Shown here one piece after another: positions 26,186-37,795 of a DNA stretch of 64,000 nucleotides. Numbering within the stretch: the first letter of the stretch is position 1; each line of letters starts with the position of its first letter. A model generated the notes under the pieces. It made no database searches and had not been told where the DNA came from. It saw only the letters and a list, made by a program, of their open reading frames with translations. This DNA comes from Serinus canaria (taxonomy: Eukaryota > Chordata > Aves > Passeriformes > Fringillidae), in NCBI RefSeq assembly GCF_022539315.1, contig NC_066315.1, forward strand, positions 17,707,649-17,771,648, read 5' to 3'. A program made the position numbers and the translations under genes.

Positions 26186-28148
26186 ACTGATATGTGGGTG
26201 TGCACACAGAGACACAATTGGTAAGAAAATCCCCCTCTGAACCCTAATGCTATGATCATCATAGTCTTACTGCATCTGATGAGCCAGACAGTTGATACAA
26301 CGCATGCCAACTAAACAGCTTTCTTACAATCAACTTCTATTATTTATTATTGCATGTTTTCATGTGGGTTTAGTTCAGTTTATACTTTTTGAGGTAAGGC
26401 TTAATGGCTGGAGTCTTCAGTATTTTCCACTTCCAAGAAATACATTTTGATGCTCTAACAGTAGTTTTTAAGTTATTTTGTTTTAAAAATTAAAATTGTT
26501 AAAAACTCACAACATACAACACATATAATACATATGTCTAATCACCAAAAAATAGGAGCAGGAGAACGAATTTTGCTCTCAATAAATTAGCAAGGAAGAC
26601 ACATTTTAAACAAATATCAAGAGCAGTTACTGCATTCCTTCTGTAATTTACTGCCTTCAGAAAAGGCTCAAATTACAAAATGTGTAGGGTGTAATGCTGT
26701 AGGCTGTTCAAACTAGGTTTGCAGTGTCTGCAACACTGGAACTAAATATTTACATGACTCCAAAAGATCTAATCTCTGGATTTCGCCCCCCTCCCACCCC
26801 CTTTATTTAATTTGTATGCTATCTTTATCCACCACCCAGCACATTCCACACAGTCACAAAAGTTCATGGAAGAGATAAGTGGGGAAGAAAAAAAGTCAAG
26901 ACTTAAAAAAGAAAGGAGTAAAACTGTTCAAAAATGAGGAATAGATCATCCTCATTAGAGCTGAAGTCTTGCAGCAATTTTAGCTGGATACAGATGGATT
27001 CTAACAGTGATAGCACCTGGGATCTCTAGAGACCCTGTAAAAGAGAAGTTCTAGGGGTGAGTTAACAAATTACAATCTTTCCAAACCTGTAACAGTCTGA
27101 TCTTCAAAGCCTCACAAGTATGCAAAGCTTCAAAGAAGCATGAAATTCACTAAGAGCTTCCATAACAGAGTACAATATTTTTCCAACTCATTTTTATTCC
27201 TTATTTACACTTAATTTGCTGTTAGTGCTGAAACACCTATAAACCACTAAGGAAAATAAGCTTCTACAAAAAAGCTTGCTGTCAATCATTTGTTAAACCG
27301 AGTATAATGAGCACAAGATTTTTTAGACCGAACTCCAAATTCTGGTGCTTGACTGAAAAAAAATTAATTATGGAATAGATGATAGATTGCCCTAACAGAT
27401 TAAACTCCGTTATTGTACCCAAAACCAGAGCCCAGAGTTAGGAAGAGATCCTTGCATGGCAGTCCCCGAATTCAGAAGGTCGGCGTGCCAGCAGCCTCCA
27501 CCTGCTCAGAGAGATACATCAGCGTGTCACCTCCCCTCTGACCCTGCATCTACTGCTGGCTGCTGGGAAGCAGCTGCAGGCAGAGGCACACCACCCTCAG
27601 GTATGCTGCTGACAGACGAATGTGGGTGTCAAAGCTCCCTAGAGGAGGCAGACAGTTATGACTAAGTCTGTTCTGTTTGCATTACAAAACTTAAAAATAG
27701 AAAAGAAACCAATTGAAAGGGTAACAGAGCCAGCTAAAGCATACAGACACACTCTGCAGGTATTTTCTTTTCTCCCAGGCAGTGCTGCCAATACTCAAAG
27801 TGTAACAGAAGTCAGCAGCTGTTCCATATTTTCCCTTCAGCTGTGAAAAGTAGATTGAGACTCATATACTAAGATCAAGAGTCTCACCTTCACTCTTTTC
27901 TCTGTGTATGCTCTAAAAAAAGGGGAAAACTCTTCAGAAATATCAATTTCAACAAATAATTCCAAGGTAATACCAAACAGATTTATTTTGTTTCTTTGAA
28001 TTTCAAGGCAACATCTGAATCGCAGGCCACATCCAAAAATTTGTTTCATGCTTTCTTACATTCTCACCTTTTGTAATGAGGCAACGCTGAGTTTTGTAGG
28101 AGTTTTAAGGACCGCTAAACACACATGATAGAAATTTTACTTCCTTAC

Positions 28149-28435
28149 CTGATCTCTTAATCTCTCTTGGTGTCCCATTATTGCTGTGGCATGGTGGGGA
28201 TATTTCTGTTTCAGATGCTCAAGAAAAGCCTCTCTCTTCCTGTCCATTTCTGAAGTTTGCATTCCCAGTATTTCTTTGGAACTGCGAGGGCCACCTACTG
28301 TGTGTCTTCGAGGGATGTTGCGGGTGGACTTTGAGCTGGAAGAGGTGTGACTGCTTGGGGTCGAAAGCAGCTCTTTAGATCGGAGACATTCCGCATCGTC
28401 GAGTGACGTTACGTGCAAACTGGGTTTTGCCTGGT
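28149..28435 (-). CDS. KIAA1217: KIAA1217 (SKT) coding exon 2
   Basis: Internal coding exon of 287 bases. The acceptor is a T-rich tract ending in CAG at 28438-28436 and the donor is CAG|GTAAGG with GT at 28148-28147. It completes the Asp codon begun by exon 1, encodes 95 further residues and ends in phase 0 after RLRDQ. The first part (QAKPSLHVTSLDDAECLRSK) is followed by a Ser/Thr-rich stretch. Then comes a basic NIPRRHTVGG segment, a plausible kinase site by composition only, and the highly conserved block SSKEILGMQTSEMDRKREAFLEHLKQKYPHH...MGHQERLRDQ, shown here in part. The paralogue SRCIN1 (p140Cap) has a related ADRKRDAF-HLKSKYP block, but the exon 1 start and HVTS/DDAEC residues point to KIAA1217. 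No frameshift or stop is seen. The following exon, expected to start TRSPKLSHS in human, was not found in the window. Confidence 0.97.
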
Positions 28436-31400
28436 CTGCAAAGAAACAAAAACCAAAACCAAACATAGTTTGTATTATAAAAACTTAATACCAACATTCA
28501 TATTAGTAGCAAAATGGGAAATAAAGATTGATATGAAAGGTAGGTACTTTATAAGGTCTGGCAGCGTGCAATGGCATGTTCTGCATCATTAGGCATATAC
28601 ATATCATAGTAAGTGGCCCAGAAATAATCCCTTATATAAGCTATGCACATACTTATCTACTTTTATCACACAATTGCAGTATTGCCTCACAGAAAAGTGA
28701 GTACCATTAAAGTGGATGTTCCTTTTATATCAACTTTTCCTACGTGACTTGAAAAGAAGATCTGACAAGGCCCTTATTGCCTGACCTTTAAGATCTACAG
28801 GATGCTTTCTACAAGAAGAAACAGATTTCTTCAATAGGGTCCAGTACACTTAATGGCCCCATAACTAGCATACTTAAGAATACAGACTGATAAAAATTCC
28901 TTTGACAGAGCAGATTTGTAATCCTTAATCTTTTTTTTCAGTGTGTTTTCAACATGTTCTGAAACACCTAGGAAATAATAAGAGGGTTTGGGAGTCTCTT
29001 TTTCCTGATTTTTGACTGTGGTCTGGTTTTAAATTTCATGGATCTCCCTCAGATTTTATATGTCTCAGGACAGCAGGCTGGAAAATTCTACATCATTTTT
29101 CCATAAACCATTTCTTAAGAAATAGAACAAAAGTAAGTTCTGTGTGATCTAAAAAAGGGGGAAAAAAACCCTCAGATAAATTTTACTACTTTAAAATCTA
29201 CTTTAAGACCAAAGACCACAACAACATTTGTAAAGAGATAGGCAGACACTGTGGGTATGTAAGTGCTGGCTTATCTTCAGGTAACTCTGTAACATGAACC
29301 CTCTGGTGCTCAAAAAATTGTAGACTGGAGCCTTGTTACCTAATACCTTTGAAAAAATCCTTCACTCCTTTGTCAGCAAAGGAAAAAAAAACCAAAAACT
29401 AACAAAAACCTGAAGTACTGAAAAGGCCTCTCTAAGTCTGATGTGGCCTTCCTCATCTTTACCAGACAGACTCAAACTCAGACACCCCTGAGAGTTAACC
29501 CTTCCCAGCACCTCCCCAGAAGCAGGGAACTCCTTCTTCTACCTGTTTTGAATAAATCTTCATTTCTCTCTGTCTGACACTTGTTGCCTCAGAGCCCCTT
29601 TTGTCCACGTGCTGCCATACAGCACCACTGCATGGAAACAGGCACCTACTCGCTTGTTTTTATGGTTCAGTCACTCATTCTGACACTGTGTGTGGTAGGC
29701 ACACCACTTGCCTCAGGATTTTATGCTGAGGATTTCTCAGCTTTCTGGTGTCCATCATCAATTGCTTGCCACATCCCATGGAACCTCAAGCCCCAATAAT
29801 AAAGCAAATTCTTCAATGGTGGAGCTGCTGCTGGATGTCCCACCAACTCACATAGGGAATCAACTTCCTTGGGTTCCATAACAGAACTTGGCCCTGGACT
29901 GTCCTCAAAGACTTTGCACATTTCTGTAAACTTCCTATACTGTTCAAGGGCTCCAAGATGTTCCACAATGACCTCTTGTTTGCATTCCTGGAAACCTATC
30001 CTGAAAGCAGATGCAGGCACAGGGGTCCAGACTGCAGGTGACACCATGGTTTGATGAGCACAGATCTGGACACAACTTTGTGAGCAGGTTTGGTTCACAG
30101 GGAAATCTTACTCTCACACAGATTCAAAGTGTTATCTGTGGTCTTCTAAGACCTTCTTAGAAGCACAATCCTGGTTAAACCTCCAGAGCAGCAGCCTCAC
30201 TTTCATGTACAAGCAAGCATGCACTCAACTTTTTCAAGCACAACTCAATTAACTCAACATCCATCCTCTCTGCTTGTTGAAAAGTTATGAGCCACCAGGT
30301 ACACTGATCTTGTTTGAGAAAAATGGCAAACAGGAAAGTTTTGCTTGCAAGAAGCCAGTGTGGCTACTCCAGATATACTCAGTGAAAACAGTTTCTGAAA
30401 GCTGCACAGTCATTCTGATGGATTTTACATGGGAGGGAAATTAGGTGGGTTGGGGCTGGATGGAATTTACCATCTTTAATTTGTTGTGCCAAGAGCCTTG
30501 AGTTTATATCCCTCAGGCTGCTGGAAAAAAGGCACAGACATAAAATAGGGGATTTTCTTGGAGCTGGAGGGAGTCAGCATGAGCTCAGGTGACTGAGTGC
30601 AGCAATTTGGTATAAGCCCTCAAAGTATGGTCACAGCAGCAGTTTCAATCACTGAAGTGATGGCAGGCACTTCCTCAAGAAGGCAGGTAAACCTGTGCTG
30701 ACAAGCACAACCCAGAACTCATGAGTGTGTATTTTGGGTCCTAAATCTCTCTCATGCAAAGTCTTTCCCTATTCTGCATATTGGTAATTTCAATAGTTTA
30801 GGAAAGAGCTAATTATTTGGCACATAAAGAGATATATCAAGTAAAGTGTTTTACCATTGTTTGTTATTAGGTGAAACCTTGAAAAGGAATCAAAAATAAC
30901 ATACTTTTCTTATACTGTATTAGAAAGATCAACAAATTCTCTTATTTTTCGTTCATATATTTGGAAAATACTGCATAAATACCAGTGAAAAGAAAGGAAT
31001 GTAAACTATGCAAACTAATTCCTCATCTTGCCAGAAAGCTGACTCGGGCATCCAGCGAGATCCTGATCCTGCATCATTACAGCACATAGCAGCAAATTAC
31101 TTTCTTTGCAAACCAAAATCTATTGTGTTTCAGTATGGGTCTTTTCTCTACTAACTGCTGAAAAAAAAAGTTTTGGACCGCTTTCTGGACAGGGATAAGT
31201 GACTTCATTGGCACTTGCCTAGGGCTGAGCACTGAGCTGTTGAAATTCCCCTGTGGATCTCGAGACACATAAGTTGTACAGATGCTGTGTTTGCCACAGT
31301 GCTATAAGAGAGGAAAAACAGAGAGATTTTCTGGATTTTGGAGTGCTCAATAACATAGTGGGTAAACCTTCCATATCTTCCAAGTGAAGATAATAGGCCT

Positions 31401-33443
31401 AGCAAATCAATCTCCACAGATAACTGTGAAATGTGTGAAACATCATGTGATGGTTCCCAGATGAGTGCTAAGAGTAGGAAAAGGATAAATTATGCAAGTA
31501 CCCTCCCTGGGAAAGGAGCAAAGAGAAGGCAATAGAAAACACAGAGGTGTGAGATAAGCTTGTCTCCCTCTCTCCCTCCCTCATTTTCAGAAGCTAAAAG
31601 TTAAAGGTCTTTCTGTTCAATAAAGCAGCAAGTCTAGAGGGCAACTAAAAGCAAGACTTGCTGATTGACAGGAGGAATTTGGTTATCCAAAGGCATGAGT
31701 AACTCTTACACTTGATTTGCTTCTCTGATCTGAAAACAAGTTTCAGGATTTCTTAACATCACCAACATCACCCATTACTCCAGTTAAGGCCCAGGTCTGC
31801 AGTGTAGAGGGAGTATGTCTAGGATTAGCAGCAAGAATATCATGACAGATTAATGGCTGTGAGCTAGGAGAAAAGGAATAGAAAAATAAAATAGTCCTTT
31901 GATATGTCCTGGTATGCAATTCTTTTAAGTCACACCCTCCATGAAGTCTACAAAGGTCAGGAAAGTCACTTGGCTTCATTACTTTAAATGCTATGAAGAT
32001 TTTAATAGTCCTGTTTTGCAAGCCAGGTGACATAAGAAAAGAACATTTTCAGAATAATTTCAGAAAGGAACAAGTGTGGACCTGACTCATACTGATACTG
32101 TGAAACTGAGCCTTGAAGTGAACCCCATTCAATATTAACATTAAAAAAAAAAGGATTTAGCAGCATGAGTCAAACCAACCTCTGTTACATTTATGTTAGC
32201 AGTAAATGTGATATTATTTGGAATTGTTCTAATTTACTTCACTGTCTTTACAATTAGCTCCCTTTCCAATGTAAATTTTGGATAGTGGCCAAAACTACTA
32301 CATTTGGTTATGAGCTTTCAGCACTCAACATTTTTGGGAACCATAGAATGAGTCTGGTCAGCCCTCTGTTTTCCTAGCTCCACATGTATCTGAGGCAGTT
32401 TCATACAACCCCTACAGAAGAAATGTGTTACTGAAGACAGTTTTTTTCCTAGTCAGACACATTCTTTAAGTGAAGATTTCCGTCCCACTAAACATAAACA
32501 TACACAGACAAAGGTTATTCTTACTCACACTGCTCAGTAACTTTACTTAAAAAATAATTCAAAAGAGCATCAATTAATGAATACCCAATTTAAAAAAAAA
32601 AGAAAGAAAAAAAGGAAGAGCATTTATTTTCCTCTGAAATTGCTAATACACTATTTGTTGGCATTCCATGCTTATAAACTTGTGTTAAAACCACGTGAAC
32701 TATTTGTTTCACAGAGGCACAGTAACACAACTTTTCCTGAAGTGTCTTTGAGGAATACAACATGCAGGAAATGGGAATGTTCACAGGTGTCCCACAAACA
32801 ATATAATAGATATAGATTAGATTAGGTGTTTGTCAGACTACCTGAATGTTATGTTCCACGTGGAATGGCCCATGTAGAATTCTCCAGGAAATAGTTTTCG
32901 TTCACTTTTTAGGAAATAGATAGCGCAGCAGTGAATGTGTGAATGCACAGCGGCGGAGCCGCCTGGAAACCCCGCTTAGACAGTCCTGGCTTCGCTCCAA
33001 AACAAACCCCAGTGGTTTCACTCAAAGTAAACTAACCCTGTCACAGTCTGCCGTGGATCTCCCTCTTTTAACAGACACCCCGAGGTAAAGATGAGCTCAA
33101 GCCCACTTCTACGAAGGAAGTGCTATTTCTCTGCCATAGCTGAGACTGGCAGAGCATTTAAAGGGAAGGGGACACGCTTTCCCCACCTCAGCCTCCGCAC
33201 CGGCAGGATCCCGCATCCCTGACAACCATGCAGCGTGCTCCCGGCTTCGCAGGACACACAGAAATCTCTCCAAAGAAAAAGTTAAACTCACAAAGTGTCA
33301 GTGTTAGGGAAATGTGCACAGCAGAGCCATTAGTACAAGAAAAAAAAATTTTTTCATGCATTCTGCCTCCAGTTATATAAAGAAGTAACGAGGGACATGC
33401 TTAAACGTAACTCCATCTTTGCCTTATACCGCCGCTTACTTAC
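28436..33443 (-). other. KIAA1217 intron 1 (about 5.0 kb)
   Basis: Bounded by GTAAGT at the exon 1 side and a T-rich tract with CAG at the exon 2 side. The sequence between is AT-rich with scattered short open frames. A 106-codon frame from an internal ATG occurs on the minus strand near 29724-30045, but I recognise no domain in it. A small CpG-containing patch near 32950-33000 is probably the fringe of the promoter region. No further exon, RNA gene or clear repeat is supported here. Confidence 0.85.
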
Positions 33444-33513
33444 CCCTCGTCTGCCTGCTGTCTGTTGGGCAAGCCAGGCACAGCTCAAGTTTCTGGCTTT
33501 CATTTTCCTCCAT
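33444..33513 (-). CDS. KIAA1217: KIAA1217 (SKT, sickle tail) coding exon 1
   Basis: First coding exon of a large cytoskeleton-associated scaffold protein, known in mouse as Skt, which acts in notochord and intervertebral disc. Read on the minus strand, the ATG at 33513 opens a frame starting MEENESQK, followed by LELCLACPTDSRQTR. That gives 23 codons plus one G, then a strong donor, GTAAGT, at 33443-33438. Human KIAA1217, as I recall it, also starts MEENESQK and then has a Cys-rich stretch of the same length. The leftover G joins AC at the start of exon 2 to make Asp, so the phase is correct. The start has A at -3 and G at +4, a strong Kozak context. An in-frame TAG lies upstream at 33705-33703, and no ATG in any frame lies between 33753 and 33513 on this strand. 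The exon is too short to show up as a long open frame. Identity is confident; expression is inferred. Confidence 0.94.
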
Positions 33514-33830
33514 TGTCCCTGCCTACCGCACAAGCTCCCCTCTCCAACTTGGAGCCGCAGCGCCCGCACCGTCAGCGCCGGGCTGGGGCGGAGGAAGGAA
33601 GCGCAGCGCTGGCGGCGCGGAGCCCCCGCGCAGCCCCGGGCGGACGCGGCCCCGGGGGCGCCCCGAGCCCGGCCCCAACAGGTGACGGCCCCGCCGCCGC
33701 CCCTAGCCGGCCCGCGCCCCGCGGCAGCCGGGCGGCCGTGCGAAAGGCAACATTTCAAACGCGATTACAGGCCTGAGCCTCCGCTGGAATCCGAACCCGC
33801 AGCCTTTTAAATCTCTGTCATGGGACAAAA
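33514..33830 (-). promoter_or_regulatory. KIAA1217: CpG-island promoter and 5' leader of the KIAA1217 short-start transcript
   Basis: About 220 bases (33541-33765) are very GC-rich and hold roughly 35 CpGs by eye, in a window otherwise poor in CpG. The island lies directly upstream of the exon 1 ATG on the minus strand, as expected for a CpG-island promoter. A TATA-like ATTTAAAAGG on the minus strand lies at 33812-33803; it would place a start near 33775, but dispersed starts are equally likely. The leader between 33513 and 33750 has no AUG. If transcription begins upstream of 33753, a 16-codon upstream frame (33753 to TAG at 33703) would be included. The promoter role is inferred from composition and position; no start site can be seen directly. 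Confidence 0.8.
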
Positions 33831-33846
33831 GCCTTTCCACACGGTA

Positions 33847-33862
33847 TTTTTTTTTTTTTTTT
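33847..33862. repeat. T16 homopolymer at the promoter edge
   Basis: Sixteen T bases on the plus strand, 35 to 50 bases upstream of the TATA-like element on the minus strand. Poly(dA:dT) tracts can keep promoters nucleosome-poor; that role here is only inferred. Confidence 0.8.
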
Positions 33863-35710
33863 AAGCTCATAACCACCAAGCCCACAAACATTCCTGATAA
33901 ATGCTCCTCTGTCTTTTTTAGCGTCTAGTTTAAAAGTAATTCATTATATAAACTCTTTGAGGTTTTGTTTTCAGTTGGATTCTTTCAAGCCGCTCAGAGA
34001 ATGAATTGGGGAAAAATCAAGATACAGGAATTCAACTTTAGCAAAGCCAATCAAAATGAATGGTAGCAATATGTAAGCAGGGACTTGGGTTAAGAGGCAT
34101 TTTGAAGCCTCGGTAGCAAAACATATAGAAACATGTAACTAATTCTCTTTTGGCAGATCAGAGACCATCAGCCTGCCTGAAAATCAATAGATCTACCAGG
34201 CTACAAGGCAAAAAAATAGTGTGGCTCAGAAGGATGAGATCAAATCCCACAGATTCCAGCAAATGCCACATGTGTTGATTTAGCAGAGAATATCAGACTG
34301 ATTTAGTCTATCCAAATCATAACACTGAGTCAGAGATGGTGGAACAAACTTAGTGTTGAGTTATAGCATCAAGACCAGAAAGTTTATCCACAGACAGCTT
34401 CTGAATTAGATTAAGAACAAAAACTGAGATATTAATAGAAATAGGCAATTTCTCACTTAAATTCATACTCTAACACCAGGTAGCAATATCTTGTGTGTCT
34501 TTTTAAACAGACCTAGTATAATATGGTCCTCCAAGTCTTCTTCAACTCTGTCTTCAATGTAGCATCAGCCAAATTGTTTGCAATGACCTCTCAACTACCC
34601 AGTCCAGACAGGCTAGGAAAATTTCCCTACATTTCCGTCTACATCTCGATCTGGCAGAAATGTCATCCTGTCTACTTAGATTATTGAACACAGAAATCTT
34701 TTGTGTATATATAAATTCAATACAGAAGCTCTAGGAGGATCACTCTCCTCATGCTCCTATCCTCTCACTTCCAATCAAAAAAAAAAAAAGCGCTTTTGAG
34801 TAAATTACAATGAACAATTGATAAATGAACAAAACTATTGTTCATTAGATCAGACATACATATTCTCTAGCACTTCAGAAATATTTATTTTCCTTTTTAA
34901 CAACTAATTCTATATGGTCTTAGAACCTGGCAAAAGTCCCAGAAATCTGACATGGAAAACATAGAAAAGATGAAAATACAATTTGAACATTAGCACTGCT
35001 ATTTAAGGTCTGCAGTACAGTGTTCCCAGCTGAATACTCCTATAGTTGCCCTGCAATTATAAAGAAAACAGTGTGATTTTATTTAGAATTGTGTTTTTAC
35101 TGGCCCTGGATTCCTCCTGCTCATTCTGATTGTGGACTATTTTAGGAGGAGAAGTGATGGCCAGCCACCCCACTTATCTGATGTTTCTTTTGTGATACAA
35201 AGGAACGTACCTTTAACACCAAGGTTTTCCAAAGTCTGGACAATCGCAATGAGCCTCTTGCAATTTACATTCACAGCCAGCTGGAAGCATGAGAGGTTTC
35301 TTGCAGGAATAGTGAACACTGAACACCACCCACTTCAAGAAATGTAAAGTAACTCAGAAGCATCTGATGGAAAAAGAAAGCCAGTGTGGTTGCCTGGAGC
35401 AGCACCATGAAAGCTGGACCAAGACAGTATCTGTACACAGGGCCCAGAAACTGAGAGTTCAGAAACTAAGGGCATTTAAAAAGCCCTTATCCTAAAATAA
35501 CACAAAAGAAAGTACAAAACATGCTAGCATTAAATGCCTTAAAGGAAGGAACTTTTTCAGCCTTGTACAAAACCAGGGTTAGCTGTGGAGGTCAGTAGTG
35601 TTTGTACCAAGAACCTTAATAAGAACAGAGTCAGTGCGCTCTAGCTCCTTAAAAAGCTTTCCCTCCATCTATTATGGGGGAAAATACCTAGAAAATTAGT
35701 CTAAGACTGA

Positions 35711-35752
35711 AATAATGATGACAACAACAGCAACAACAGCAATAATAATCAT
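35711..35752. repeat. Trinucleotide-rich simple repeat
   Basis: Interrupted CAA, CAG, ATG and AAT units (for example ACAACAACAGCAACAACAGC). Short and imperfect. Confidence 0.7.
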
Positions 35753-36489
35753 TAAAATGTAACTATCTACTTTTAGCCAGCACCTTTAGTTCCATAGCCA
35801 AGAGCACAAGACAGAGTTGATCTCTCGACTTTCCCTGTCCCAGTGAGCAGCTGGGTGCCCCTCGGCACAGTGCCAGACTCGTCTGGAACTGCTGCTTTCA
35901 TGGCCACAGCAAGATGCTCCCACTGCTGAGACTGACAGTAAATGGTACTGATAGTGCTCCTAAGGAGCCTGAGCAAACCAGACACCCAAAATGTAGAGGT
36001 GGTCTAAGAGAGATTTGTTTTTTGGTTGTGGACCTGTGACTTGAAAACTGGATGTCACCTTATGAGAACTTCTGCAGCTGCACGAAGTAGTTTCTCAAAC
36101 AGGATTAAAGAGCTTGGGCAAAGGAAGAGACTAAAGATGGAACACTTTGGTATCATCAAAATCAAACCAAAACAAAGAGCCTGCCAATAAACCATAATCA
36201 TCACTCAGGAAACATAATCACCTCTGCTGCTGCTCAGGACAGGGAGCAGTTGGAACAACAAGGTCTCAAAGCATGTCTCATTTTAAGGGAAAATTCCTTG
36301 GTCTCGAGCTGGATTTAATTTGTGTATCTAACAATGCCATTCTTTAAAACGTTACCAGAGTCTGTTTAGAGAATTAGTGAAACTCCTTTAGCAGCTGGAG
36401 ACAGCCAGAACCATTATATTATTAGGCTCAAATAAAGAGCACCCCAGTACAGTCACTGGGATGAATCACTAAAAACAAGTTAAATAAAC

Positions 36490-36880
36490 TTGATTAACCA
36501 GTTCACAGCATACAATCAGCGTTTGTTTATCTGTGGGATCAACAATAACAGTGTTTCCTTTTAATTACTGTGCTCAGATCTGGGTCCATCAATATCAAAA
36601 CAATGCACAGAGAATAATTGCCAACAGGTTATGATGTTTTAATTGTGTTTAAAATTAATGTCCCAGAGCGACTTCAACACTTCTGGATTTAGCATGTGCG
36701 TAAGAGGAATTAACAAATACTGGCTGCACTCAATTAGTCAAGTTTATAATATAAAACAATGACTCCATGACTCTAGCAATTATTCAGAACTAAAAATCTG
36801 GGAAGGTAATTATTAATAGTTAAATCATAAGAAGTGTTCCATGATTAAAGACTTGTCTCAAGGTCCATGTGAAATCCTGT
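36490..36880. promoter_or_regulatory. Unique AT-rich stretch with homeobox/FOX/SOX-like motifs, possible conserved element
   Basis: Non-repetitive sequence with TGTTTAT (FOX-like) at about 36525, AACAATA (SOX-like) near 36541, several TTAATTA-like cores and no open frame. It lies about 3 kb upstream of the exon 1 promoter. KIAA1217/Skt is expressed in notochord in mouse, where FOX factors act, but the link is speculative and such motifs are common in AT-rich DNA. Confidence 0.2.
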
Positions 36881-37549
36881 AGCCACTGTGAAAAATGTCA
36901 TGAATGCTCTCCACAGGAACCAGCCTGACACTTTTTAACCTGTTGTCCAGAAAAAAATATTAGACTTGGAGTGGTGAGGCAGAGAGGAATTATGAGCACT
37001 CAAGTGGGTCACACTGCAGCAACTTTCCAAGCCTTTATATGGCCAGAGATGGCTTGGGACTGCCCTGAAAGAGAGTAGCATCACAAGGATGCTCCAACAG
37101 GCCAGAAAACCTCCCCTGTGTACTCTGGGGAGTCATGGGTGGCTGTTCACTACCAACCAATCAGATTTGAAATGGAGAAAGGAACTTAATCCAGAGAAAG
37201 AGCACTGACTGTGATGAAGTTCTGATTTCCTCCTTGGACAACAGAGAGCAGTTTCAGGGCTGCAGCTCATTTGAACACATCTCTGTTCTCATTCATCCCC
37301 AGCATCTTCACTGTCAGGCTGGTGATTGTCTCTCAATGCTTAAAATTAAAATAGACTCAATTCTGAAAGAAGAGGACTGTGTGTCCAGATAGCATATTAT
37401 CAAAAAAGATACAATAACAGCCACTAGCTTGTACAGGCAAAATGAAAAAAAAAATCTGAGGTCTATCAATATGAATCCATGTAAATACATTTGGAGGCAA
37501 AGAGGCTTAATTTTTAAATAAATTTTTTATTGATTAGGTATTGTACAAC

Positions 37550-37795
37550 CTAAAGAAGTCTAGATTATTAAGATATGGAGGGGGGCTTTATGATCATTTG
37601 GTCTCATCCACTTACTAAGAGATCTCAATGAAGTAAGTTCTATTTTTAATGCAAGCATAGTGGTTAAAATATTCAGTGCTTAAATTAAAAGAAAACATCT
37701 GAACTTGATTTTAAAAAGTACAATGACAATCTGGGATTACTTAGCATGAAATTACCTTCCCTGTTAAAAGCTGTGGAGGGTTTCAGTATTTATAC
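37550..37795 (-). mobile_element. Ancient amniote CR1/L3-like LINE 3' end
   Basis: The plus strand matches the antisense pattern of old amniote CR1/L3 tails. CTAGATTATTAAGATATGG is followed by TTATGATCATTTGGTCTCATCC. Further right, GAAAACATCTGAACTTGATTT precedes a run like AATTACCTTCCCTGTTAAAAG. The order and spacing follow the family, though the copy is heavily diverged. No coding capacity remains. Confidence 0.68.

Larger units (their letters stand above)
1..28148 (-). other. First 28 kb of KIAA1217 intron 2
   Basis: Starts at the GTAAGG donor of exon 2 and runs off the left edge of the window, so the intron exceeds 28 kb. The DNA is AT-rich and unique-looking apart from the CR1 pieces, CpG island, hairpin, short repeats and motif clusters listed separately. 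Open frames are short and lack recognisable domains. From 1 to 2380, 2510-8900, 9741-11637, 11711-16500, 19261-23850 and 24050-25880 I see nothing I can name. Assignment as intron rests on exon 2 being an internal exon with an intact donor and no terminal exon being visible; an unrecognised nested gene is possible. Confidence 0.8.

Noticed and set aside
33354..33758. 134-codon frame on the minus strand through the CpG island
   Set aside because: It starts at TTG, overlaps exon 1 in another frame and is open mainly because GC-rich DNA has few stops. If it followed the exon 1 splice it would hit TAA after eight codons of exon 2.
33397..33810. Plus-strand frames of 88-137 codons across the same island
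   Set aside because: Pro/Ala/Arg-rich translations typical of CpG islands, opposite to the real exon; no conserved residues recognised.
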